From Antarcticimicrobium luteum (GTDB lineage: Bacteria > Pseudomonadota > Alphaproteobacteria > Rhodobacterales > Rhodobacteraceae): a stretch of 64,000 bases of DNA. The notes beneath the pieces are model-generated. The model did not search any database, had not been told where the DNA came from, and saw nothing but the letters and a program-made list of their open reading frames with translations. A program made the position numbers and the translations under genes. Shown here piece by piece: positions 26,107 through 34,165 of the stretch. Within the stretch, counting starts at the first letter, position 1; every line of letters starts with the position of its first letter. Where the stretch lies: NCBI RefSeq assembly GCF_004358185.1, contig NZ_SMUV01000062.1:1-64000 (forward strand), given 5' to 3'.

Positions 26107-28065
26107 ATGAGCCTGACATCCGATCTGATGGAGCTGCGCGAGGCCGATATCGTCGCGCATTACCCGGCCGCCGAGGCGATGCTGGAGGGGTTCGACCATG
26201 CCCCGCGGGTTGCGCGGGAGCGGGCTGCGCCGCCCACCGGGGGCGCCGGCGGGGCCGGGGCGGAACGCTCGCCCGGGATCGGCGCGCACCGGCGGTTCCG
26301 CTCGACCACGCCGGGGCTGGTCACCCGTCGGGTGGCGCGGCCCGACGGGGTGCACCTGCTGGACCGGATCGCGGAGTGCGACGGGGGCGATCCGCTGACC
26401 TCTCCGGCGCAGGCGCAGGTGATGCGGGCGCTGCGGCGGGCGCTGTCCATCGCGCTGGCCATGGCGGAGACCTATGGCGAACAGACGCCGCTGGCGGAGT
26501 TGAAACGCGCCAACCTCGCGGGCGATCTGCCGGCGGCGCGCAAGGGGGAGTTTTCCGAGCTGCTGGCGGGCGAGGCGCTGATTTCGCTGCACGTCTTCGG
26601 CAATGCGCTGAGTTTCCTGCTGGCGCCGCATCTGGGCGAGACCGCGATCGAGCCGGGCGAGGTCGAGGAAGTGCTGACCGATCACGGCCAGATCGCGCTG
26701 CACGGCGCGCTGTGGGAACTGGACCGTGCGCTGGCCGCGCAGGCGGGCGACGATGCGCGGCTGGTGGCCACCGCCAGCACCTTTGCCGAGGCGCTGATGG
26801 AAAAGGCCGCGCTGCGGGCGCAGAGCGCGCCGCATCTGGGCGCCTTTGCCGGGGCGGCCTGGCGGATCGAGGCGGACGATCTGACGATCCGCGGCTTTAC
26901 CGCCGCCACGCGGGCGAAATCCACCACGCTGACCATGGCCTTCAAGAAGCCCGAGGAGGTGGTCGGCAACCATATCGCCAAATACCAGGCCCTGCGGCTG
27001 GCCAAGATGCTGATGGCCTATGATTTCGACCGCAAGCTGAACCCCTTTGCCGAACTCGGCGGGTTCATCTTTACCTTCATGGGCGACGGCATGCCGGGGA
27101 CGGGGAAGACCACGCTGATCCAGATGATGGCGGGGCTGATCCACGACTATTGTCAGACCGCCGGCTATCCGTTCCGCTATCAGAACCTGAGCACCGAGAG
27201 CATCGACAGTTATCAGGGCAAATCGGCGCAGAACGCCAAGGCGTTTATCAACACGGTGCTTGATCCCGGGGTGATCGGCTTCGGCACCATCGACGACATC
27301 GACCAACTGGCGGGAAAGCGGGGCGACCGCCAATCCTCCGCCGGGCAGTTGGAGATCACGGCGGTGCTGATGGAGAGTTTCGCCGGGGCCAATACGGTGG
27401 TGCGCGGCAATTGCACCTTTGGCATGTTCTCGAACTATCCGGAGAATGTGGACGATGCGCTGCGCCAGCGGGCCGGGGCGCGGTTTCTGGTGGACGGGCC
27501 GCAGAGCCGCGACGACTACATCGACATCCTGGCGCTGCTGCTGGGCAAGGGGCACGGCATCCCGCTGGGCGATCATGACCTTTATGCCGCGCAGGAGATC
27601 CGGCGCGCGGTGGCGGCCAGCTTTGCCGCCCATAACCGGCCGAAGGAGGCGGGGCTGATCGAGGTGTTCGACCATGTGTCGGCGCGGATCGGCGCGCTGG
27701 ATACCGTGGCCAAAATGGGCAGCTATCTCAAGGCGATCCAGCAGGCCGATCCGCGGTTTACCGGGCGGGCGATCAAGAACATCACCGACGCGGTGAAGCT
27801 GCGGTCGATGGATTTCGAGCTGCCGGATGAGTGGATGGAGGAGCCGGAGCAGTTCCTGTTCCGCGACTACGAGACCAAGAAGGCGATGATCGAGGAGCTG
27901 CGGGTGCCGGTCACGCCGGAAATGGTGATCCAAGAGATCAACCGTTATGCCGATAGCGAGTTCCGTTATAGCGACACCTCGGATGAGGTGGCGATCGAAC
28001 AGACCGTGCGGGACATGGAGCGGATGGAAGAGGCCAAGCGGCGGTATCTGGAGGGGAAGGGGTGA
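26107..28065 (+). CDS. AAA-family ATPase (classic AAA clade), cluster gene 3
   Basis: This 652-residue protein has a long N-terminal part (about 1-300, no recognised domain) and one AAA module. Walker A is GMPGTGKT (residues 328-335), the pore-loop-like segment is SYQGKSAQNAKAF, and Walker B is VIGFGTIDDID (389-399). The sensor-1 asparagine lies in MFSNYPENVDD, followed by an arginine-finger-like ALRQRAGARF. The order resembles Vps4/p97-type remodelling ATPases. The Walker B catalytic position is Asp397 (IDDID) where IDEID is usual, so hydrolysis may be slow. No membrane span is seen. It is probably the motor of the cluster, acting on a protein partner. Its stop overlaps the next start (TGATG). 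Confidence 0.85.
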   Translation: MSLTSDLMELREADIVAHYPAAEAMLEGFDHAPRVARERAAPPTGGAGGAGAERSPGIGAHRRFRSTTPGLVTRRVARPDGVHLLDRIAECDGGDPLTSPAQAQVMRALRRALSIALAMAETYGEQTPLAELKRANLAGDLPAARKGEFSELLAGEALISLHVFGNALSFLLAPHLGETAIEPGEVEEVLTDHGQIALHGALWELDRALAAQAGDDARLVATASTFAEALMEKAALRAQSAPHLGAFAGAAWRIEADDLTIRGFTAATRAKSTTLTMAFKKPEEVVGNHIAKYQALRLAKMLMAYDFDRKLNPFAELGGFIFTFMGDGMPGTGKTTLIQMMAGLIHDYCQTAGYPFRYQNLSTESIDSYQGKSAQNAKAFINTVLDPGVIGFGTIDDIDQLAGKRGDRQSSAGQLEITAVLMESFAGANTVVRGNCTFGMFSNYPENVDDALRQRAGARFLVDGPQSRDDYIDILALLLGKGHGIPLGDHDLYAAQEIRRAVAASFAAHNRPKEAGLIEVFDHVSARIGALDTVAKMGSYLKAIQQADPRFTGRAIKNITDAVKLRSMDFELPDEWMEEPEQFLFRDYETKKAMIEELRVPVTPEMVIQEINRYADSEFRYSDTSDEVAIEQTVRDMERMEEAKRRYLEGKG

Positions 28066-28553
28066 TGTTTGAAAATGTAAGTCTTTGGGTCTCAAAGCAT
28101 CAAACACTAATCACGCTAGTGGTCCTCCCAATTGTCTTCTTTGTTTTGACGCATTGGATCGCAAATCGCACCGACAAAAGGGCTGCGGTCGACAGGGTAG
28201 CTCAACGCAAGCTGAGCAAACAGATCAAGTTGGCGGAGTTTGATGTGGATCGACTGAAGGAGCTTCGGCGAGACCTTACGGATTACATTAACAGCCTGCG
28301 ATCTTGGAGGTTAACCGATGTCCCATCTCACCAAATTGTAACCGGACGGTATCACAAGGTGCTGTTGCAGCTTGATCGAGAGAACGAAAGCTACGAACGG
28401 TTCGTAAAGGTCTCAGATTACCTATTGGAGGCTCCTGACTTTCCGATTTTCAATGAAGAATATGAACCCCTCAAATCGCTCGCGGTCGACATTTTGAATG
28501 ATGGGAAAGCTAACACCTACAGTGCACTAGTAAAGGTTGATGAGCCACAATGA
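28065..28553 (+). CDS. Low-GC single-TM protein inserted in the AAA cluster
   Basis: This 162-residue protein is not recognised. It has one N-terminal membrane span (about residues 14-33, LITLVVLPIVFFVLTHWIA) followed by a charged helical cytoplasmic part with a probable coiled coil (KLSKQIKLAEFDVDRLKEL). Its base composition is plainly lower in GC than everything around it and uses codons such as AAA, TTT and ATT freely, a sign of recent acquisition. Yet it starts in TGATG with the AAA gene and ends in ATGA with the next gene, so it is translated in step with both. A GTG at 28062 is an alternative start. Confidence 0.75.
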   Translation: MFENVSLWVSKHQTLITLVVLPIVFFVLTHWIANRTDKRAAVDRVAQRKLSKQIKLAEFDVDRLKELRRDLTDYINSLRSWRLTDVPSHQIVTGRYHKVLLQLDRENESYERFVKVSDYLLEAPDFPIFNEEYEPLKSLAVDILNDGKANTYSALVKVDEPQ

Positions 28554-29899
28554 AACGCCTCATCACCCGTGGCCTCATGTTCGGAAACCTCTACCACGTC
28601 GACAGCCCGGCGCTGGTCGAGCGCTATAACCGCGCGCTGGAGCATCTGACCGGCAAGCGCACGGCGCTGGCCGATTTCCATGTGGATCTGTCAGGGTACA
28701 GCCCCGAGGTGGGCGATGAGTTGGAGGATCACCTCTACCTCAACCACGGCGGCGTGAACCGGCAGTTCATCCTGCTGTCGACCGAACAGAAACGCTGCCC
28801 GTTGCTGGGCGCCAAATTCTCCACCAGCCGCGACATTCTGCGCAATTTCATCGCCGATAACGAGGCGCAGCTGTTCGCGCTCACGGCCACCGATGCGGTG
28901 GCGGGCGAGTTGGTCAATTCGGTGATCGACATCTCCGACCCGCGCCGTCTGTTCGATATCCGCAGGGTGGTGATCGAGGCCGACACCACCACCGGCACGC
29001 TGCGCCACGCCGAACGGCTTGCCCGGCTGGTCGAGCGGTTCAAGGCCGAGCCGGACGCCTGGTTCGACGATGTGCTGATCGCCGAGATGGTCGGGCTGGC
29101 GCAGAAATCGGGCGACCTGACCCGCAATCCGGTGCAGTTGAAGAACCAGGAGTACGAGCAGCGCGATTTCTGGACCGCGCATTTCGGCGGGCTCTACCTG
29201 TTCCAGTCGGTCGACAAGCCGACGGTGGTTGCCGCCGATGCCGCCGGGGCGCTGGATGGGCTGCCGGTGGAGCGGCTGTTGTCCCTCACCGCGCGCAACC
29301 GCATCGCGCGGTTCCTCGACGAAAACTGGCTGGTCGAGCCGATCCTGCGGGCGCGCGGCGTCGATGCCGCCGCGATCCTGCGACAAAAGATGGATTTCAT
29401 TGTCATCGACGCCGCCGCCGGCGCCGGGCTCGACCTGGAAAACCTCGATCGTGCCGATCTGCGCCGGCTGGCGCGGACCAATGCCGACGTGCTGCCGGGC
29501 GCCTATCACGGGCTGGCGCACCTGCTGAGCTGGGCCGCCTCCGACGGCGCCTGGCCGCGCATCACCTCGGAGGATCCGGCGTTTTTCTACACGCTCCGGG
29601 CCGCCGACACGCCGCTGCGCGATCTGGTGAACATGCTGCTGGCGGAACTGACGCCGCTGGATGTCCGGCAACTCTTCATCTGTCACAAGGAGTTGTTCTA
29701 TCGCAGTTACGCCACCTGGCCCGAGGCCAAGCGCGCCTATGTTGCCGATTTCCTCGCGCGCGAGTATCAGGTGGACAAGGCGGGCGCGCGGGCGGCGCTG
29801 TTCGGGCATGAACCGGACATGTCCGGCGAGGATCCGCCGCCCCCGCCCGATGACCTAATCCGCCGGGTCGGACCCTGGGGCGCGGTGAGGAGAAGCTGA
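28550..29899 (+). CDS. Soluble protein of unknown function, cluster gene 5
   Basis: This 449-residue protein is not recognised with certainty. It starts MKRLITRGLMFGNLYHVDSP and has no signal peptide or membrane span. A segment DEPTTGTL-like nucleotide motif is absent, so it is not an ATPase. The C-terminus is proline-rich (EDPPPPPDDLIRR). It overlaps the low-GC gene by 4 nt and ends one base before the next gene, so it is tightly operonic. If the low-GC gene is an insertion, this gene originally followed the AAA ATPase directly, making it a likely functional partner. Confidence 0.78.
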   Translation: MKRLITRGLMFGNLYHVDSPALVERYNRALEHLTGKRTALADFHVDLSGYSPEVGDELEDHLYLNHGGVNRQFILLSTEQKRCPLLGAKFSTSRDILRNFIADNEAQLFALTATDAVAGELVNSVIDISDPRRLFDIRRVVIEADTTTGTLRHAERLARLVERFKAEPDAWFDDVLIAEMVGLAQKSGDLTRNPVQLKNQEYEQRDFWTAHFGGLYLFQSVDKPTVVAADAAGALDGLPVERLLSLTARNRIARFLDENWLVEPILRARGVDAAAILRQKMDFIVIDAAAGAGLDLENLDRADLRRLARTNADVLPGAYHGLAHLLSWAASDGAWPRITSEDPAFFYTLRAADTPLRDLVNMLLAELTPLDVRQLFICHKELFYRSYATWPEAKRAYVADFLAREYQVDKAGARAALFGHEPDMSGEDPPPPPDDLIRRVGPWGAVRRS

Positions 29900-29900
29900 T

Positions 29901-30170
29901 ATGCTGGTGATGTTTCGTTTCCTGCTGCCGCTGCTGATCGTGCTCACGGTGGTCTATGTCGTCCTCTCGATCTATTCGCGCAGAGTCCGCCGCCGCAAGC
30001 TGGCCGAGCGCTGGGACAGCAAGGACGTTCTGACCGTGGATCGGGAAACCTTCATCCGGCGCGGGCTGGAGCGCTACGATCGCTCGTTCCGCCGCAAGCT
30101 GATCCTGGGGGTCTATATCGTGCCGCTGACGCTGATCGCGATCCTCATCTATGTCACCAATTTCATGTAA
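29901..30170 (+). CDS. Small two-TM protein, cluster gene 6
   Basis: This 89-residue protein has two membrane spans (about 4-24, FRFLLPLLIVLTVVYVVLSI, and about 67-87, LGVYIVPLTLIAILIYV) joined by a basic cytoplasmic-type loop (SRRVRRRKLAERW). The positive-inside rule puts that loop in the cytoplasm. GAGGAGAAG precedes ATG 29901. It is tightly packed between genes 5 and 7 and probably anchors or regulates the complex. Confidence 0.78.
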   Translation: MLVMFRFLLPLLIVLTVVYVVLSIYSRRVRRRKLAERWDSKDVLTVDRETFIRRGLERYDRSFRRKLILGVYIVPLTLIAILIYVTNFM

Positions 30171-30180
30171 GGACGCACCG

Positions 30181-30825
30181 ATGGTATACGTCAAATGGGC
30201 CTTCATCCTGACCTTCTGGCTTCTGGTTGCCGCGTTCTTTCACTACACGCTGCCGCAGAACGACATCGCGCGGGTCACCGACACCTATGAAAAACGGATC
30301 GACCCGGGCGAGAACAGCTGGTTCTGGGCCTCGCACGACGTGGGCAGCGATCCGACCACCGCGAACCGCGACGTGTTCTTTATCCAGACGCGCGGAGCGG
30401 GCGGCAAGGTCATGGTTTATCGCAACGAGGATACCGGCTGGTCCTGGCCACCCTATTTCAAGGTCAACAGCTCGAACCTGCAGGCCGAGGCGGCGGATAT
30501 GAAATCCACCGCCGAGATGCCGAAATGGGTGGCGATCCGCCATTACGGCTGGCGCAACGAGTTTCTGTCGATCTTTCCCAACGCGGTCAAGATCCGGCCG
30601 GTCGCCGGGCCCAACGTGCGCCTCATACCCTGGTTCAACATCATCCTGCTGACCCTGCTGGCGGCCTTGGTCTATGCGATCTGGGTGCGTTGGCGGCGGT
30701 TTCGCCGGGCGCGGATCGATCCGCTGCTGGAGGGGATCGAGGACAACATGGATATCGCCGGCGAGGCGATCGCCGAGCGCCGCGGCCGGGTGCGCCGCTG
30801 GCTCGACCGTCTGCGCGGCAAGTGA
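30181..30825 (+). CDS. DUF1523 family membrane protein, cluster gene 7
   Basis: This 214-residue protein matches the DUF1523 pattern I know from Rhodobacteraceae. It has an N-terminal span (about 5-21), a periplasmic domain with YEKRIDPGENSWFWASHDVG, MVYRNEDTGWSWPPYFKVNS and HYGWRNEFLSIFPNAVKIRP, then a second span (about 146-168) and a basic cytoplasmic tail. ATG 30181 follows AAGGA. The function of the family is unknown. Ending the cluster with a periplasmic domain suggests that the system senses or acts across the inner membrane. Confidence 0.83.
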   Translation: MVYVKWAFILTFWLLVAAFFHYTLPQNDIARVTDTYEKRIDPGENSWFWASHDVGSDPTTANRDVFFIQTRGAGGKVMVYRNEDTGWSWPPYFKVNSSNLQAEAADMKSTAEMPKWVAIRHYGWRNEFLSIFPNAVKIRPVAGPNVRLIPWFNIILLTLLAALVYAIWVRWRRFRRARIDPLLEGIEDNMDIAGEAIAERRGRVRRWLDRLRGK

Positions 30826-30835
30826 GCGTGGCGGC

Positions 30836-32413
30836 CTAATCGGCGAACAGGCGTTCGGTTTGCGCCAGGCTCAGCGCCTGATCGCCCGGGATCGACAGGA
30901 AGTCTGACAATGCCGCCGCGTTGTCCTCGTCGGTGGCGGTCTCGCTGAGCCGGACGTGATGTTCGAATCCGGCATCGCGCATGCGATCGGTTTCATAGAT
31001 CAGATCGTTGCGGATCGTCGGCAGCAAACGTTCCAGCGTGGCCGGCGCGGTCTGCTCGCCGGCCAGTCCGATCCGGCGCGCGTGCCCGGCCAGGTATGCG
31101 TCGGAAAACTGACAATCCACTTCGAGGAACCGCGTCACCGACCGGTCCGAGGCGAAATCCTGCATCAGGTCCAGATTGCCGGGGTCCATGCAGACGATCA
31201 GCCGGTCGGTTTCATAGTAGTCGAACAGCATCCGTATCAGCGCCCGGCGGTGGCGGGTGCGTTTTTCCAGCGTGCTCTGGATGCCGCCCAGATCGGGCAG
31301 GGCGGTGTCGACCTCGTTGAACAGGTATTCGATCACCGGCAGGTTGGTGGCCTGGCGGATCTGCCCCAGCAGCCGCCTGGCCACGTGCCATTTCTTGCTG
31401 ACCACGATCATCAGTTCCCGCTTGCGGCCGAGCGTGCTTTCGCTTTCCCAGAACCGCATGCCGAACCGTCGCCCGATCCGGCCGCGCCCGGTCAGGAACT
31501 TGTACAGGCTCTGACCTTCGTTGGAGACGCGGAACTCCACGTCATGGGCGGCATAGAGCCTGCCCAGCCGCGCCTTGAGCTCATTCGCCTCCGGGCTGAT
31601 CTTGCGCGCGAAGAGATAGTCCTGACTGAGCAAAAGGTCGTAGTGGTCGTTGTAGAAGGTGACCGGCATACCGTAGTCGGAGAACATCAGGAAGGTCAGC
31701 GAGCGGCTTTGGATTTCGGTCTCGGGCACCAGGTGGCGCACCAGGGTCTGAAAGAACGTCTCGTCCGGGATCCAGGTGGTGCGGAAAAACCGCATCACGT
31801 CGCGCCTTTGCCGGATGAAATCCAGGATCCATTCGATCGTGCGGCGTCGCAGGCACCACCACTGGCTGCCGATCTGGATGTGCAGATCCGCCGGGATCGC
31901 GCGTTTCAGCCGCAGCCGCCGCTGCAGCGCCACCGAGGCATAGAACAGGCGCTTGTTCTTTCGCTCGTTGAAGAAGTGGCGATAGATCAGCCGGTCGTCC
32001 TTCATTCCGGTCTTGATCCAGTCGCTGTCGAAGAAATCCACGCTTTCGATGAAATCGGCATCATGTTCATCGAGGAACCGATGGGCGTATTCCGCCGATT
32101 TGATCGGCATGCAATCGCCTGACAGCATGTAGAAATGGGTGGCGCGGGGAAACGTCTCGACCGCCGCCCTGACCGCCTGCAAGGTGGCCTGAACCAGCGA
32201 CCACTCGCCCCAGCCGCAGCGCTGGCGCGGGCGCGCGAAGGTCACGTTGGGATTGTCCTGGAGCGCATCGCGGATGGCGCGGAAATCCGCCAGCGGCGCG
32301 CTGGCGTCGAAGTGGATGGAGATATAGTCGCCCGCCGCGGTCAGACGCTCGGCCTGAAGGACGATCGCCTCCGGGTCCTTGTGGCAGAGCAGGATGTACG
32401 CGATCTTCGCCAT
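30836..32413 (-). CDS. Beta-1,6-N-acetylglucosaminyltransferase-like protein (GT14) with DUF5927-like C-terminus
   Basis: This 525-residue protein starts AKIAYILLCHKDPEAIVLQA and has HFDASAPLADF, RCGWGEWSLVQATLQAVRAA and HFYMLSGDCMPIKS, the core-2/I-branching (GT14) fold signatures, within residues 1 to about 250. The rest (about 260-525) resembles the C-terminal domain often fused to bacterial GT14 enzymes. It probably transfers GlcNAc or another sugar to a surface polysaccharide; no signal peptide is seen, so it acts in the cytoplasm. It is convergent with the DUF1523 gene (10 nt) and divergent from a sulfotransferase gene, which hints at a modified exopolysaccharide. Confidence 0.82.
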   Translation of the reverse strand: MAKIAYILLCHKDPEAIVLQAERLTAAGDYISIHFDASAPLADFRAIRDALQDNPNVTFARPRQRCGWGEWSLVQATLQAVRAAVETFPRATHFYMLSGDCMPIKSAEYAHRFLDEHDADFIESVDFFDSDWIKTGMKDDRLIYRHFFNERKNKRLFYASVALQRRLRLKRAIPADLHIQIGSQWWCLRRRTIEWILDFIRQRRDVMRFFRTTWIPDETFFQTLVRHLVPETEIQSRSLTFLMFSDYGMPVTFYNDHYDLLLSQDYLFARKISPEANELKARLGRLYAAHDVEFRVSNEGQSLYKFLTGRGRIGRRFGMRFWESESTLGRKRELMIVVSKKWHVARRLLGQIRQATNLPVIEYLFNEVDTALPDLGGIQSTLEKRTRHRRALIRMLFDYYETDRLIVCMDPGNLDLMQDFASDRSVTRFLEVDCQFSDAYLAGHARRIGLAGEQTAPATLERLLPTIRNDLIYETDRMRDAGFEHHVRLSETATDEDNAAALSDFLSIPGDQALSLAQTERLFAD

Positions 32414-32433
32414 GCGGGGAACGACATATACGT

Positions 32434-32453
32434 GTTAGGGCACTTCCCCTAAC
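32434..32453. promoter_or_regulatory. Inverted repeat in the divergent GT14/sulfotransferase promoter region
   Basis: GTTAGGG (32434-32440) and CCCTAAC (32447-32453) form a perfect 7-bp inverted repeat around CACTTC, 21 nt upstream of the glycosyltransferase start. The flanking sequence (32455-32505) is AT-rich. It may be an operator serving both genes. Confidence 0.4.
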
Positions 32454-32563
32454 TAGATAAAGGTGAACAGCGATTGAATAAACATGCATAATTTGCTTTT
32501 TTCATGCCATCCCCGCCGGCGGCACCGTTAGAGTGGCCCGGATTGCAAGGAGGCAAAGGGCGA

Positions 32564-33382
32564 ATGGGCTTTCCCGGCACCTGGATGACCGAGAGTGAGA
32601 GCATGGTGTATCGGGTGGTTCCGAAATGTGCCTGTTCGACCATCGGACAGATCATGTTCTATTCCGATCACGGCCGGTTCTTCGATGGTGACATTCACGA
32701 TGCCCAGTCTGGGCTGCACAAATGGGGCATCGAGGACAGCCAGGTAAGGATCACCAGCATCGTTCAGGCGCATGGGTCTTATGCCTTTACCTGCGTGCGC
32801 AACCCTTACAGCCGTATCCTGTCCTCGTTCTTTGACAAGATCTGCGGCATCCAGCGCAACGGTAAACGCTATCGCGGCAACCTGGTGCCCAAGCTGGCCT
32901 ATACCTATGGAATCGAGGTGGGCGGCGACGACGGCAAGCAGGAGTTCGACCAGATCAGGAGTTTTCGCCGGTTCCTGCTGTTTGCCCGCGATACCATCCG
33001 CTGGCGCCGGCCGATGGACCCGGACATTCACTGGTCGGCGATGTCGGGCCATGTCTCGACCTTCATCGTCAACGGCGGGCGCTACGACAACATCTTCTGG
33101 ACCGAGAGGTTCAACACCGGCATGCAATCGGTGCTCGACGCGGTGGAGGTGCCGCATGCCGTCGATCTGGCGACGATCCCGCGCTTTAACGAGAGCGAGG
33201 GGCACGGGCCGAAGCGGGCGCATCCGGTCGAGGACTATTTCGACGATCTGTCCATGCATCTGGTCTATGAGATCTACAAACGCGATTTCGATCTGTTCAA
33301 GTACGACCCGGATGATCCCGCCAACAAAATGCCGGTGGGCGAGATCGACCTGGACGAGGTCCACGCCAAGCTGGGCAACTGA
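32564..33382 (+). CDS. Sulfotransferase family 2 protein
   Basis: This 272-residue protein carries the PAPS-binding signatures of carbohydrate sulfotransferases of the HNK-1/chondroitin type: RVVPKCACSTIGQIM (5'-phosphosulfate loop) and FTCVRNPYSRILSSFFDK (3'-phosphate site). It would sulfate a sugar or lipid acceptor. I chose ATG 32564 because AAGGAGG (32547-32553) lies 10 nt upstream; an earlier in-frame ATG at 32504 lacks a ribosome-binding site and would add a Pro/Gly-rich leader. No signal peptide is seen. It is divergent from the GT14 gene and 48 nt before smpB. Confidence 0.83.
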   Translation: MGFPGTWMTESESMVYRVVPKCACSTIGQIMFYSDHGRFFDGDIHDAQSGLHKWGIEDSQVRITSIVQAHGSYAFTCVRNPYSRILSSFFDKICGIQRNGKRYRGNLVPKLAYTYGIEVGGDDGKQEFDQIRSFRRFLLFARDTIRWRRPMDPDIHWSAMSGHVSTFIVNGGRYDNIFWTERFNTGMQSVLDAVEVPHAVDLATIPRFNESEGHGPKRAHPVEDYFDDLSMHLVYEIYKRDFDLFKYDPDDPANKMPVGEIDLDEVHAKLGN

Positions 33383-33430
33383 TCGCGCGCGATCTTGCGG
33401 AACGGCCTGCGCGCGCGTAGATCGGTGCGC

Positions 33431-33907
33431 ATGGCCAAGCTGAAGACAGACCCGAACTACAAGGTGATCGCCGAGAACCGGCGCGCGCGTTTTGATTATG
33501 CGATCGAAGACGACGTGGAATGTGGGATCATTCTGCAAGGCTCCGAGGTCAAGTCGCTGCGCGCCAACGGCGGCAACATCGCCGAAAGCTATGCTGCGGT
33601 CGAGGACGGGGAGCTGTGGCTGGTCAACTCCTATATCGCGCCCTACAAACAGGCCAAGACGTTTGGCCATGAGGAGCGGCGCCGGCGCAAGCTGCTGGTC
33701 AGCCGCAAGCAGCTGGCGGACATGTGGAATGCGACCCAGCGCAAGGGCATGACTCTGGTGCCGATCGTGATGTATTTCAACCACAAGGGCATCGCCAAGC
33801 TTAAGATCGGCATCGCCAAGGGCAAGAAGGCCCATGACAAGCGCGAGACCGAGGCCAAGCGCGACTGGTCGCGGCAGAAACAGCGTCTGCTCAAGGACAA
33901 CCGCTGA
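33431..33907 (+). CDS. smpB: SsrA-binding protein SmpB
   Basis: This 158-residue protein matches Smp[20 protein letters not shown], then [20 protein letters not shown] and [20 protein letters not shown], the C-terminal tail that mimics the anticodon arm. It binds tmRNA and lets it enter stalled ribosomes. ATG 33431 ([11 protein letters not shown]) fits the family start; a longer frame from 33395 is not homologous. No tmRNA gene is seen nearby. Confidence 0.96.
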   Translation: MAKLKTDPNYKVIAENRRARFDYAIEDDVECGIILQGSEVKSLRANGGNIAESYAAVEDGELWLVNSYIAPYKQAKTFGHEERRRRKLLVSRKQLADMWNATQRKGMTLVPIVMYFNHKGIAKLKIGIAKGKKAHDKRETEAKRDWSRQKQRLLKDNR

Positions 33908-33944
33908 CGCCGCGGCCTGCGGGATACCCCGGGCCGGAGCGCCT

Positions 33945-33964
33945 GCGGGTCGCCGCTGACCCGC
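33945..33964 (+). terminator. Hairpin downstream of smpB
   Basis: GCGGGTC (33945-33951) pairs perfectly with GACCCGC (33958-33964) around a 6-nt loop, 38 nt after the smpB stop. There is no clear T-run, so it is a weak terminator or mRNA-end hairpin. The rest of 33908-34165 shows no gene; an AT-rich stretch at 34099-34130 may hold the promoter of the next gene. Confidence 0.4.
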
Positions 33965-34165
33965 GATTGTGGCGGAAACAAGGATTTTCTGCATGAAAAA
34001 CAGGGCAGAAGCGCCTGGCGCGGCGCGTATCGGCAATCTCTTGCCGGCGTGACGGCAGAATCCGGCTGAGCCCTCCGGCTATCGGTTTGCGCCACCTCTG
34101 AAAATACATATTGCTTTTCGCATGTGTTTGCAGGAGAGCGGGCACGCCGAAGAGGAAGGCGAGAC

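Noticed and set aside
33908-34165. tmRNA gene next to smpB
   Set aside because: No tRNA-like ends or tag sequence could be found; the region holds only a small hairpin.
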